Source of the DNA: Novosphingobium mathurense
GTDB lineage: Bacteria > Pseudomonadota > Alphaproteobacteria > Sphingomonadales > Sphingomonadaceae
NCBI RefSeq assembly: GCF_900168325.1
Contig: NZ_FVZE01000003.1
Span: 372,001-436,000 of the forward strand
Direction of reading: 5' to 3'
Length of the DNA: 64,000 nucleotides
The notes below the pieces were generated by a model. It saw only the letters and a program-made list of their open reading frames with translations. It made no database searches and was not told the DNA's origin. The translations under genes were made by a program, and so were the position numbers. Below are positions 40,987 through 49,885 of this stretch, piece after piece (position 1 is the stretch's first letter; each line of letters starts with the position of its first letter).

Positions 40987-41777
40987 TGACCCAGGTTACT
41001 CTTGCAGAACTCTGCATCTTCGCGGCCTCCGAGGCCTTCCGCGGCAATGGGGAAATGGTCGCGACCGGCGTCGGTCCGGTGCCGCGTCTGGGGGCCAGCC
41101 TCGCCAAGCTGACCCACAGCCCCGAGCTGATGATGACCGACGGCGAATGCTATCTGGTCGAGCAGCCGGTACCGATCGGGCCGCGCGCCTATGACGACCG
41201 CAAGCCTGCCGGACACCTGCCGTTCTCGCGTTTCTTCGACAGCGCGGTCTGGACGGGGCGCCGTCACGCGATGGTCACGCCCACGCAGATCGACCGTTTC
41301 GGCCAGATCAATCTGTCCTACATGGGCGGCACCTACCAGCAGCCCAAGACGCAGATGCTGGGCGTGCGCGGGTTTCCCGGCAATACGATCTACCACCCCA
41401 ACTCGTTCTTCTTCCCGGCGCATAGCCCGCGTGTATTCGTGGCCGGCGAAGTCGACATGATTTCCGGTGCCGGATACAACCCTGCCAAGCGGGTGGCGGG
41501 TGGCAACTACTCCGCCATCGATCTTCGCCGCATCGTCACCAACCTGTGCGTGATGGACTTCGGCGGCAGTGAGAATGCGATGCGCGTCATCTCGCTGCAT
41601 AACGGCGTAACCTTCGACGAAGTGCAGGAAGCCACTGGCTTCGAACTCGAACTGGCCGAGGACGTTGGTGAAACGCCGCTGCCGGGCGCCGAAGCGCTCG
41701 CCATCATTGCCAGCCTCGATCCGCACAACATTCGCGAAAGCGTGATCAGGGACAACCCGCCGGCCCTCCGCGGCTGA
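40986..41777 (+). CDS. ipdB: CoA-transferase-like ring hydrolase beta subunit, IpdB
   Basis: A 263-residue beta subunit matching IpdB in length and in the segments TLAELCIFAASEAFRGNGE, HAMVTPTQIDRFGQINLS and FPGNTIYHPNSFFF. It forms the heterotetrameric hydrolase with IpdA. Coupled to ipdA by a one-base overlap. Together these two genes are a specific marker of bacterial steroid ring C/D degradation. Confidence 0.93.
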   Translation: MTQVTLAELCIFAASEAFRGNGEMVATGVGPVPRLGASLAKLTHSPELMMTDGECYLVEQPVPIGPRAYDDRKPAGHLPFSRFFDSAVWTGRRHAMVTPTQIDRFGQINLSYMGGTYQQPKTQMLGVRGFPGNTIYHPNSFFFPAHSPRVFVAGEVDMISGAGYNPAKRVAGGNYSAIDLRRIVTNLCVMDFGGSENAMRVISLHNGVTFDEVQEATGFELELAEDVGETPLPGAEALAIIASLDPHNIRESVIRDNPPALRG

Positions 41778-41805
41778 GCGGGTAAAGGAAAAAGGGAGAG
41801 CAAGG

Positions 41806-42705
41806 ATGAGCGATCTCGTCGAACCGAAGAGCGTCGACATCGTCTACGAGACCGAAGAGCCGGTTACGTACACTGTCGTCGATGGCGTGGCCTGGATCAT
41901 GATGAACCGGCCGCAGTTCAACAACGCGCAGAACGGTCAGATGACCTATGCGCTCGACGACGCCTTCCAGAAGGCCACGAACGACGACGCGGTACGCTGC
42001 ATTGTCCTGGGCGGTGAGGGCAAGCACTTCTCGGCGGGGCATGACATCGGCACGCCGGGGCGCGACCTGCACCGCGAATTCGACAAGCGGCTGATGGTGG
42101 CGCCGCATACCAACAAGCCGGGGGCGGAACTGCTCTATACGCGTGAGCAGGAGCAGTACCTGGGTATGTGCCGCAGGTGGCGCGACGTGCCCAAGCCGAC
42201 CATCGCGATGGTGCAGGGCGCCTGCGTGGCGGGCGGTCTGATGCTGGCCTGGGTCTGCGACCTGATCGTGGCATCGGACGATGCGTTCTTCCAGGACCCG
42301 GTAAACCCGCTGATGGGCATTCCGGGCGTCGAATACTTCGCACACGCCTACGAACTGCCACCGCGCGTCGCCAAGGAGTTCCTGCTGCTGGGCGAGCGCA
42401 TGAGCGCGCAGCGCGCCGAGCAGTTCGGCATGGTCAACAAGGTGCTGCCACGCGCCGAATTGCGCGAAGCGGTCACCGCCTGGGCGAGGAAGCTTGCCGG
42501 CCAGGCGCGCTTGGGCAATTGGCTGACCAAGCAGGCGGTGAACCACGTCGAGGAACTGCGCGGCAAGCGCGCGGCGATGGATGCGGTCTTCCACATGCAC
42601 CACTTCGCCCACGCGCAAAACGACCTGGTCACCGGCAACTCGATCGCCGGCGTCAGCGGCAAGTCGGCGGCCAGCGCCAACAAGAAGGACGCCGGAGAAG
42701 CGTGA
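41806..42705 (+). CDS. Enoyl-CoA hydratase/isomerase family protein
   Basis: A 299-residue crotonase-fold protein. The oxyanion-hole segments are HFSAGHDIGTPG and GACVAGGLML. It is longer than EchA20 (about 250) and has a C-terminal extension rich in Lys, Ala and Ser that ends the protein. It lies between ipdB and ipdC with AGGGAGAGCAAGG upstream. It probably hydrates an unsaturated CoA ester of the ring C/D or the side chain; mycobacterial counterpart not assigned. Confidence 0.88.
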   Translation: MSDLVEPKSVDIVYETEEPVTYTVVDGVAWIMMNRPQFNNAQNGQMTYALDDAFQKATNDDAVRCIVLGGEGKHFSAGHDIGTPGRDLHREFDKRLMVAPHTNKPGAELLYTREQEQYLGMCRRWRDVPKPTIAMVQGACVAGGLMLAWVCDLIVASDDAFFQDPVNPLMGIPGVEYFAHAYELPPRVAKEFLLLGERMSAQRAEQFGMVNKVLPRAELREAVTAWARKLAGQARLGNWLTKQAVNHVEELRGKRAAMDAVFHMHHFAHAQNDLVTGNSIAGVSGKSAASANKKDAGEA

Positions 42706-43793
42706 TGGGCAACCCGCTCCATACCGTCCTGTGCGAACGTCTGGGTTGTTCGGCCCCGATCATCCAGACCGCGATGGGCTGGGTGGCCGAGCCCTCGCTG
42801 GTCATCGCCAGCTCCAATGCCGGGGCCTTCGGTTTCCTCGGTGCGGCAGTCATGACGCCTGACGAAGTGCGAGAGAAGATCCTTGCCGTGCGCAAGGGTA
42901 CCGACCGCCCCTTCGGCGTGAACTTTCACTCGTTCCAGCCCGGTGCGGACAGGATCGTCGAACTGATCCTCGAAAACCGCGAGCAGGTGCGCGCGGTGAG
43001 CTTCGGACGCGGGCCCAACGCGAAGATGATCGGCCGTTTCAAGGACGCGGGCATCCTGTGCATCCCGACCGTGGGCGCGGTGAAGCACGCCCAGAAGATG
43101 GTCGAACTGGGTGTCGACATGGTTTCGGTGCAGGGCGGTGAGGGCGGCGGGCATACCGGCTCGGTGCCGACCACCGTGCTGCTGCCGCAGGTGCTCGACG
43201 CCGTTGACGTTCCTGTAATCGCCTGCGGCGGCTTTGCCGATGGGCGCGGACTGGTGGCCGCGCTGTCCTACGGCGCAGTAGGCATCGCCATGGGAACACG
43301 TTTTCTGCTGACGAAGGAAAGCCCGGTGCCTGACGTCACCAAGGCCGAATACCTCAAGGCTTCCACCGACGGGATCGTCGTGACGACCAGGCTCGACGGC
43401 ATTCCCCAGCGCATGATCCGCAGCAAGTTGATGGATCGGATCGAAAGGTCCGGAAATCTTGGCATGTGGCTGCGCGCACTGGAAGCGGGAATGCAGATGA
43501 AGAAGCAGACCGGCGCGTCCTGGCTTGAATTCATCAAGGCCGCGAAAGGCATGACCTCGCACGGGGCGATGCCGCTCAAGCAGGCGATGATGGCCGCGAC
43601 GATGCCGATGCTGATTCAGAAGGCCGTTGTCGAGGGAGACGTCGAACACGGGGTCATGGCGACGGGCGTCGTCGGTGGCCGGATTGCCGAAGTGCCGACC
43701 TGCCGTGAGCTGGTCGACCGCATCATGGAACAGGCACGCGAGCGGCTCGAAGCCCTTGGCGTGCCAGCGCAGCAGCCGGTTGGCGCTGCCTGA
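42705..43793 (+). CDS. ipdC: NAD(P)H/FMN-dependent oxidoreductase, IpdC
   Basis: A 362-residue member of the nitronate monooxygenase/2-nitropropane dioxygenase fold: AMGWVAEPSL, GGEGGGHTG (FMN phosphate region), ACGGFADGRGLVAAL and MGTRFLLTKES. Size and position next to ipdAB match IpdC, which acts on a ring C/D CoA ester (HIC-CoA to HIEC-CoA step in the mycobacterial scheme). Start at ATG 42705 with GGAGAAG upstream; a GTG three bases earlier is also in frame. Not a true nitronate oxidase by context. Confidence 0.92.
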   Translation: MGNPLHTVLCERLGCSAPIIQTAMGWVAEPSLVIASSNAGAFGFLGAAVMTPDEVREKILAVRKGTDRPFGVNFHSFQPGADRIVELILENREQVRAVSFGRGPNAKMIGRFKDAGILCIPTVGAVKHAQKMVELGVDMVSVQGGEGGGHTGSVPTTVLLPQVLDAVDVPVIACGGFADGRGLVAALSYGAVGIAMGTRFLLTKESPVPDVTKAEYLKASTDGIVVTTRLDGIPQRMIRSKLMDRIERSGNLGMWLRALEAGMQMKKQTGASWLEFIKAAKGMTSHGAMPLKQAMMAATMPMLIQKAVVEGDVEHGVMATGVVGGRIAEVPTCRELVDRIMEQARERLEALGVPAQQPVGAA

Positions 43794-43804
43794 GAGGACG
43801 CAAC

Positions 43805-44560
43805 ATGCCGATCACAACGACAATCAAGGACCGTATCGCCGAAATCGTCTTCGACGTGCCCCCGGTCAATGCTTTCGACAGCGAGACCTGGCTCTCGATC
43901 CCCGCGATCGTGACCGAAGCGAGCCGCAATCCCGAGGTCAACTGCGTGCTGATCCGCGCGGCCGAGGACGCGCGCGGCTTCTGCGGCGGTGTCGACATCA
44001 AGGAAATGCAGGCGCACCCCGAGCGGATCACCGTGCTCAACCGGGGCAATTACCTGACCTTCAAGGCTATCCGCGAGGCTGAAGTGCCGGTCGTTTCGGC
44101 CGTGCACAAATTCGTGATCGGCGGCGGAATCGGCATCTGCGGCGCGTCGGACACGATCATCGCGGCTGACGATGCCTTTTTCTCGCTGCCCGAAGTCGAT
44201 CGCGGCGCGATGGGCGGGGCCAGCCACCTTTCACGCATGTTGCCGCTGCACAAGGTGCGGGCCGCCTTCTTTACCGGAGGGAATATCCCGGCGCAGGAAG
44301 CCTATCGCCTTGGCGCGGTCGAGACGGTGGTGCCGCGCGCCGATCTGGTGCGCGAGGCGAGGGCCTTTTGCGAAGTGATCGCGGGCAAGAGCCGCAAGGC
44401 ACTCATGATCGCCAAGGAAGCGCTCAACGGCCTCGAGCCGCGCGACGTCGATCGCGGCTACCGCTGGGAGCAGGGCTTCACGCTGGAAATGTACATGCAT
44501 GAGGATTCGCAGAAGAGCCGCGATGCCTTCGTCGAAACCGGCAAGGCGGCAAAGTTCTGA
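43805..44560 (+). CDS. echA20: HIEC-CoA hydrolase (ring D opening), EchA20
   Basis: A 251-residue crotonase-fold protein that resembles EchA20 along its length: MPIT start, PPVNAF, GVDIKEMQ, GGGIGICG, LPEVDRGAMGGASHLSR and YRWEQGFTLE. In Mycobacterium it opens ring D of HIEC-CoA hydrolytically to give COCHEA-CoA, the substrate of IpdAB. Its stop overlaps the start of the next dehydrogenase gene by one base (TGATG). Located between IpdC and the FadE31-type gene. Confidence 0.92.
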   Translation: MPITTTIKDRIAEIVFDVPPVNAFDSETWLSIPAIVTEASRNPEVNCVLIRAAEDARGFCGGVDIKEMQAHPERITVLNRGNYLTFKAIREAEVPVVSAVHKFVIGGGIGICGASDTIIAADDAFFSLPEVDRGAMGGASHLSRMLPLHKVRAAFFTGGNIPAQEAYRLGAVETVVPRADLVREARAFCEVIAGKSRKALMIAKEALNGLEPRDVDRGYRWEQGFTLEMYMHEDSQKSRDAFVETGKAAKF

Positions 44561-45714
44561 TGGACCTGACGTACACCCCCGAGCAGCAGGCTTTCCGCGC
44601 CGAAGTGCGCGAATGGCTGGAAGCGCATGTGTCTGCCGTCCCGCTCGAACATTTCGATGCCACGCGCGAAGGTTTCGAGGCGCACCGTGAATGGGAAAAG
44701 GCGCTCAAGTCCGGCGACTGGGGCATGGTTACCTGGCCCAAGGAATACGGCGGGCGCGGGCTCGACCTGATCCAGTGGCTGATCTTCGAGGAAGAATACT
44801 ACCGCGCCAGGGCCCCGGGCCGCGTCAACCAGAACGGCATCTTTCTGCTCGGTCCCACGCTGATGGAATTCGGCACGCATGAGCAGAAGTCCCGGTTCCT
44901 GCCCAGGATGGCCTCTGGCGAGGAAATCTGGGCGCAGGCGTGGTCGGAGCCGATGGCGGGCAGCGACCTTGCCGGCGTTCGCGCGACGGCTGTGCTTGAG
45001 GGCGACGAATACGTCCTCAACGGCCACAAGATCTGGTCGAGCCGCGCCGCCTTTGCCGACATGGCCTTCGGCCTGTTTCGCGCCCCGGGCAGCGAGCGGC
45101 ATCACGGCATGAGCCTGATCTTCTTCCCGCTCGATGCCGCGGGCGTGACGGTCAATCCGATCCGCAAGATCAACGGCCACGTCGGCTTTGCCGAAATCTT
45201 CCTGGAGAACGTGCGCGTTCCCGCCTTCAACCGCCTCGGCGACGAAGGGCAGGGTTGGCACATCTGCATGGCAACGGCGGGTTTCGAACGTGGCCTCATG
45301 CTGCGTAGCCCGGCGCGCTATCAGGTTGCGGCGGCCGAACTCGCGAAGCTCTGGCAGGCGCGCAAGGATGAACCGGGCATCGATCCCGCGCTGGAGGCCG
45401 ACGTCGTGCGCGCCTTCATGAATGCGGAAAGCTATGCGCTGTCGATCTACCAGACCGCTTCGCGCCTCATTGCGGGGGCGAAGATCGGGCCTGAAGCGTC
45501 GACGAACAAGATCTTCTGGTCCGAACTCGACATCCACCTGCACCGCACCGCGCTTGCGATCCTCGGTCCTGAAGCCGAACTGCTCAGCGAACCGGGCGCA
45601 CATGACTGGATCGACGATTACATCTTCGCGCTCGCCGGACCGATCTACGCCGGTTCGAACGAGATCCAGCGCAACATCATCGCCGAGCGCATGCTCGGTC
45701 TGCCGCGCAAGTAA
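44560..45714 (+). CDS. Acyl-CoA dehydrogenase, FadE31-like
   Basis: A 384-residue acyl-CoA dehydrogenase with FadE31 features: EFRAEV-type start, MVTWPKEYGGRG, AQAWSEPMAGSDLAG, NGHKIWSSRAAF, LRSPARY, and PIYAGSNEIQRNIIAERMLGL at the end. With the next gene it probably forms a heteromeric dehydrogenase for MOODA-CoA or a related open-chain ester after ring opening. One-base overlap with echA20. Confidence 0.9.
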   Translation: MDLTYTPEQQAFRAEVREWLEAHVSAVPLEHFDATREGFEAHREWEKALKSGDWGMVTWPKEYGGRGLDLIQWLIFEEEYYRARAPGRVNQNGIFLLGPTLMEFGTHEQKSRFLPRMASGEEIWAQAWSEPMAGSDLAGVRATAVLEGDEYVLNGHKIWSSRAAFADMAFGLFRAPGSERHHGMSLIFFPLDAAGVTVNPIRKINGHVGFAEIFLENVRVPAFNRLGDEGQGWHICMATAGFERGLMLRSPARYQVAAAELAKLWQARKDEPGIDPALEADVVRAFMNAESYALSIYQTASRLIAGAKIGPEASTNKIFWSELDIHLHRTALAILGPEAELLSEPGAHDWIDDYIFALAGPIYAGSNEIQRNIIAERMLGLPRK

Positions 45715-45728
45715 GGGGGAACAGGCCC

Positions 45729-46760
45729 ATGGACTTTACCCTGAACGACGAACAGCAGATGTTCGCACAAACCGCGCGACAGCTCTTTGCAGATACCTGC
45801 ACGCCGGATCACTGGCGCCGGCAGATGGAAAGCGGCGCGGTGCTGGACGCCGAGCGCTGGGCGCAGATCGTCGAGACCGGCTTCCCCTTGGTTCTTCTGC
45901 CCGAGGACGCAGGCGGTCTGGGCCTTGGCGAACTGGACTTCGCGCTGATCGCGGAAGCGGCCGGTTACAATGCGCTGCCCGATCCGCTGGTCGAAAGCGC
46001 GGGCATTGCCCTGCCGCTGCTGGCGGCGGCAAAGCCGGACAGCGAGCTTCTCTGCGATCCGGCGGCGATCATCGCGATCGAGCATCCGGCCAACCCTTAC
46101 GTGGCCGATGCCGAAGCGGCGACGGCGCTGGTCCTCCACAAGGACGGGCAGGCCTATCTCGCCGCGCGCGAGGACGTGACGCTCACCCGCAAGGAGAGCA
46201 TCGACCCGTTCCGGCGTCTCTACCGCGTGGACTGGGAAGTGGCGAAAGCGCAGCCGCTGGGCGCGGTGGACTGGGACCTGACGCTTGAACGTGGGGCCCT
46301 GTTCGCGGCCGCACAGGGCCTCGGCCTCGCTCAGCGCGCGGTCGATCTTGCGGTCGACTACGCCAAGGACCGACAGCAGTTCGGCAAGCCGATCGGCACC
46401 TACCAGGCCGTGAAGCATCACCTCGCCTCGGCACAGGTGGCCATCGAGTTCGCACGCCCGGTGGTTTTGGCCGCCGCGGCCGACATTGCCCATGGCGATG
46501 TTCAATCCCGCGCCCGTGTCAGTCACGCCAAGATCGTCGCATTGGAAGCGGCCGACCACGCCGCCCGCGCCTCGATCCAGGTGCATGGTGCCATGGGCTA
46601 CAGCTGGGAAGTGGACGTCCACCTCTTCCTCAAGCGCGCACTCGCGCTGACCAACTCGTGGGGCACGCCCTACTTCCACCGCCAGCGGATACTGCATCGC
46701 ATCGAGACGCAGCCGCTCGGTCCCGACCAGACTTTTGCCCGAGAGGCCGAACATGCCTGA
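45729..46760 (+). CDS. Acyl-CoA dehydrogenase, FadE32/FadE33-like small subunit
   Basis: A 343-residue short-form acyl-CoA dehydrogenase (MDFTLNDEQQMFAQTARQLF, LPEDAGGLGLGELDFALIAEA, RQQFGKPIGTYQAVKHHLA, QVHGAMGYSWEVD). It follows the FadE31-like gene by 14 bp, and the steroid systems known use mixed tetramers from such pairs. Its end overlaps the fadA6 start by 8 bp. It is only distantly related to the short subunits at 6539 and 48833. Confidence 0.88.
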   Translation: MDFTLNDEQQMFAQTARQLFADTCTPDHWRRQMESGAVLDAERWAQIVETGFPLVLLPEDAGGLGLGELDFALIAEAAGYNALPDPLVESAGIALPLLAAAKPDSELLCDPAAIIAIEHPANPYVADAEAATALVLHKDGQAYLAAREDVTLTRKESIDPFRRLYRVDWEVAKAQPLGAVDWDLTLERGALFAAAQGLGLAQRAVDLAVDYAKDRQQFGKPIGTYQAVKHHLASAQVAIEFARPVVLAAAADIAHGDVQSRARVSHAKIVALEAADHAARASIQVHGAMGYSWEVDVHLFLKRALALTNSWGTPYFHRQRILHRIETQPLGPDQTFAREAEHA

Positions 46761-47904
46761 AGCTTATATCGTCGACGCCGTCCGCAGCCCGGTCGGCCGA
46801 AAGAAGGGCAGCCTGGCCCAGGTTCACCCTGCCGATCTCGGTGCACATCCGATCAAGGCGCTGGTCGAACGCACGGGGATTGACCCCGGTCTCGTCGATG
46901 ACGTCATCTGGGGGTGCTGCGACACAATCGGACCGCAAGCCGGGGATATCGGCCGCACCGCATGGCTTGTCGCCGGAATGCCCGAGCATGTGCCAGGGGT
47001 GACGATTGACCGCCAGTGCGGTTCGTCGCAGCAGGCCGTCCACTTCGCCGCGCAAGGGGTGATGAGCGGGACGCAGGATTTCGTCGTTGCCGGTGGCAGT
47101 CAGGCAATGAACGCCATTCCCATTTCCGCAGCGATGTTCGCCGGGCAGCCTTACGGCTTCGACAGTCCATTCCTCGGATCCAGAGGCTGGGACGCGCGCT
47201 ATGGCAACGAGGAGGTCAACCAGATTCGCTCGGCCGAGATGATCGCCGAGAAGTGGGGCATCAGCCGCGATGCGATGGAGCAATTCGCGCTGGCCAGTCA
47301 CCAGCGAGCCCAGGCGGCTTGGGACGCGGGCTGGTTCGACGCTGAGGTCGCGCCGCTGGAAGGTCTGGAGAAGGATGAAACGATCCGTCCGTCCACGACG
47401 CTGGAAGGGCTAGCAGGCCTGAACCCGGTGCGTGAGGGCGGGGTGATCACCGCCGGCGTTGCCAGCCAGAACTGCGATGCCTCCGCCGCGCTTCTGATCG
47501 CCAGTGAACGAGCGGTCAGGGAACATGGCCTGACGCCGCGAGCGCGCATCCATCACCTGTCGGTGCGCGCCGCCAACCCGGTGTGGATGCTCACCGGCCC
47601 GATCCCGGCGACGCAGTATGCGCTGCAGAAAGCAGGCATGCGCGTCGAGGACATCGACCTGTTCGAATGCAATGAAGCTTTCGCCAGCGTCACCATGGCC
47701 TGGATGAAGGAACTTAACATCCCGCACGAGAAGGTGAATGTGCAGGGCGGCGCGATCGCGCTGGGCCATCCGATCGGCGCGACTGGCGCACGCCTGATGA
47801 CGACGCTGCTCGGTGCGCTCGAGCGCACCGGCGGCCGTTATGGCCTGCAGACCATGTGCGAAGGTGGCGGTCAGGCGAATGTCACCATCATCGAACGACT
47901 TTGA
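46753..47904 (+). CDS. fadA6: Thiolase, FadA6
   Basis: A 383-residue thiolase matching FadA6 closely as I recall it: nucleophile Cys in DRQCGSSQQAV, SARAANP-type HLSVRAANPVWMLTGPIPAT, NEAFASVTMAW, GGAIALGHPIGATGARL and the second catalytic Cys in TMCEGGGQANVTIIERL. It carries out thiolysis in the last stages of ring C/D degradation. Start chosen at ATG 46753, overlapping the dehydrogenase gene end. Confidence 0.92.
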   Translation: MPEAYIVDAVRSPVGRKKGSLAQVHPADLGAHPIKALVERTGIDPGLVDDVIWGCCDTIGPQAGDIGRTAWLVAGMPEHVPGVTIDRQCGSSQQAVHFAAQGVMSGTQDFVVAGGSQAMNAIPISAAMFAGQPYGFDSPFLGSRGWDARYGNEEVNQIRSAEMIAEKWGISRDAMEQFALASHQRAQAAWDAGWFDAEVAPLEGLEKDETIRPSTTLEGLAGLNPVREGGVITAGVASQNCDASAALLIASERAVREHGLTPRARIHHLSVRAANPVWMLTGPIPATQYALQKAGMRVEDIDLFECNEAFASVTMAWMKELNIPHEKVNVQGGAIALGHPIGATGARLMTTLLGALERTGGRYGLQTMCEGGGQANVTIIERL

Positions 47905-47923
47905 GATACGAGAGGACGGAATA

Positions 47924-48829
47924 ATGGGTATCTGCGAAGGTCGCGTCGCGATCGTCACCGGAGCGGGCAATGGCCTCGGCAAGGCCTATGCGCTGGGCCT
48001 CGCAGCAGAAGGCTGCAAGGTCGTTGTCAATGACCTGGGCGTAGGCACGCACGGCGAGGACGGAGAAACGAGGGGTGCGGCCGAGCGCGTGGTCGATGAG
48101 ATCCGCGCAATGGGCGGCGAGGCCGTCGCCAATACCGACGACGTGGCTGACTGGGACGCGGGCAAGCGCATGGTCGAGGCCGCGCTGGACAATTTCGGTG
48201 AGCTCCACGCCGTGGTGAACAACGCCGGTTTCGTGCGCGATCGCATGTTCTTTACCTGCACGCCCGAGGAATGGGATGCAGTGCTGCGCGTTCACTTGCG
48301 CGGCCACTTCTGCACTTCGCGCCACGCTGCCGAATACTGGCGCGGTCAGTCCAAGGCAGGCAAGCCGGTTGACGGGCGCATCATCAATACCACCAGCGGT
48401 GCGGGGCTTCAGGGTTCGGTCGGGCAGTCCGCCTACTCGACGGCCAAGGGCGGTATCGCTGCGCTGACGCTGGTCCAGGCGGCCGAACTGGCGCGCCTTG
48501 GCGTGACCGCCAATGCGCTTGCGCCCAATGCGCGCACCCGCATGACGAACACCGGTGCCTTCGACATGGACGTGAAGGAGGGCGAGTTCGACGTATTCGC
48601 GCCCGAGAACATGGCGCCGCTGGTTGCCTATCTCGTCTCGGCGCAGTCGAAGGGCGTGACCGGGCAGGTCTTTGAATTGAAGGGCGGCGAGATATTCCTC
48701 TCGCAGGGTTGGACCGACAGCCCCTCTATCGACAAGGGCGCGCGCTTCGAGGCGGGCGAACTCGATCCTATCGTGCGCAAACTGCTTGAGACCCGCGATC
48801 CGGCCAAGCCCGTTTACGGAGCGAGCTGA
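47924..48829 (+). CDS. SDR-family oxidoreductase (long form, Rv3548c-like)
   Basis: A 301-residue SDR similar to the dehydrogenase half of multifunctional enzyme 2: TGAGNGLGKAYALGLAAEG, NDLGVG, NNAGFVRDRMF, NTTSGAGL and YSTAK, followed by a C-terminal extension (residues 250-301). This form oxidises 3-hydroxyacyl-CoA esters. It lies after fadA6 and before the FadE30-type pair, with AGAGGACGG as ribosome binding site. A beta-oxidation-like step on ring-derived CoA esters is likely. Confidence 0.88.
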   Translation: MGICEGRVAIVTGAGNGLGKAYALGLAAEGCKVVVNDLGVGTHGEDGETRGAAERVVDEIRAMGGEAVANTDDVADWDAGKRMVEAALDNFGELHAVVNNAGFVRDRMFFTCTPEEWDAVLRVHLRGHFCTSRHAAEYWRGQSKAGKPVDGRIINTTSGAGLQGSVGQSAYSTAKGGIAALTLVQAAELARLGVTANALAPNARTRMTNTGAFDMDVKEGEFDVFAPENMAPLVAYLVSAQSKGVTGQVFELKGGEIFLSQGWTDSPSIDKGARFEAGELDPIVRKLLETRDPAKPVYGAS

Positions 48830-48832
48830 GGC

Positions 48833-49885
48833 ATGGAATTCGCCTTTACCGAAGAACAGGCGATGATCGCTCAGACGGTGCAGACCTTCTTTGCCGAGAA
48901 CGCCACCAGCGAGCGCACCCGCGCTGCGATGGAGGCAGGCGGCATCGACCGCGAACTGTGGGCATCGTTCTGCGAGGAACTGGGGCTTTCCGGCATCGGG
49001 ATCGCCGAGGAGGACGGCGGTGTCGGGCTGGGGATGGTGGAGCTTGCGATCGTGGCCGAGGCCGCTGGATCGCAGGTTTCCGCCATCCCGTTGCTTGGGC
49101 TCGCGACGGCGGGGCAGGCGATTGCCGCAGGCGGCAACATTGCCCAGAAAGAGCAGTGGCTGGGCCCGCTTATTTCGGGAGAAGCGATTGCCGCTGCGGC
49201 CTATGCGCCCGCGCTCAAGGTTGAAGGCGGCAGGCTGTCCGGTACGGTTCCGTTCGTTGCACATGGCAGCCTTGCGGATCTCTTCGTGTTCGTGGGAGAG
49301 GACGCAGCCTGGCTGGTCGCGGCAGAAGACGCCGGCTTGAGTGTCGTGAGCCATACGACCATGGACCAGACGCGGCCGCTTGCGACTGTCACGCTTGAAG
49401 GGGCCAATGCACAGGCATTGAATTTTGCCCCTGCGCGCGAAGCGCTTCATGCCGGGGGGTGGATCTGTCTTGCCGCAGAGGCGCTGGGCGGCGCGCAGGC
49501 GACGCTCGACCGCACCGTACAGTATTCCACCGAGCGCATGCAGTTCGGCCGTCCGATCGGCTCGTTCCAGGCGTACAAACACCGTCTGGCGGACATGATG
49601 GTGCTGATCGAGCAGGCACGCTCCGCCGTCTATTGGGCGGCCTGCGCAGTAGACGAAGGCGCGCCCGAGGCGCAGCTTGCCCTGCATTCCGCCAAGTCCT
49701 TCTGCGCCGACACCTATTTCGAATGCGCCGGGCACATGATCCAGCTCCACGGGGGCATCGGGTTCACCTGGGAGCATGATGCCCACCTGTTCTTCAAGCG
49801 CGCCACCTCGATCCGCTCGATGATGGGCGATGGGGACTGGCACCGTGAACAGGTCGCCCGCCTGACCATTGGAGAAGCCTCATGA
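48833..49885 (+). CDS. Acyl-CoA dehydrogenase, small-subunit type (FadE30 partner), copy 2
   Basis: A 350-residue short-form acyl-CoA dehydrogenase, strongly similar over its length to the protein at 6539 (MEFAF start, GIDRELWASFCEELGL, ALGGAQATLDRTVQYS, IQLHGGIGFTWEHDAHLFFKRA). Joined to the next gene by ATGA. Pair layout matches the heteromeric HIP-CoA dehydrogenase of proteobacterial steroid degraders (ScdC1/ScdC2 type, from memory). It begins 3 bp after the SDR gene. Confidence 0.9.
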   Translation: MEFAFTEEQAMIAQTVQTFFAENATSERTRAAMEAGGIDRELWASFCEELGLSGIGIAEEDGGVGLGMVELAIVAEAAGSQVSAIPLLGLATAGQAIAAGGNIAQKEQWLGPLISGEAIAAAAYAPALKVEGGRLSGTVPFVAHGSLADLFVFVGEDAAWLVAAEDAGLSVVSHTTMDQTRPLATVTLEGANAQALNFAPAREALHAGGWICLAAEALGGAQATLDRTVQYSTERMQFGRPIGSFQAYKHRLADMMVLIEQARSAVYWAACAVDEGAPEAQLALHSAKSFCADTYFECAGHMIQLHGGIGFTWEHDAHLFFKRATSIRSMMGDGDWHREQVARLTIGEAS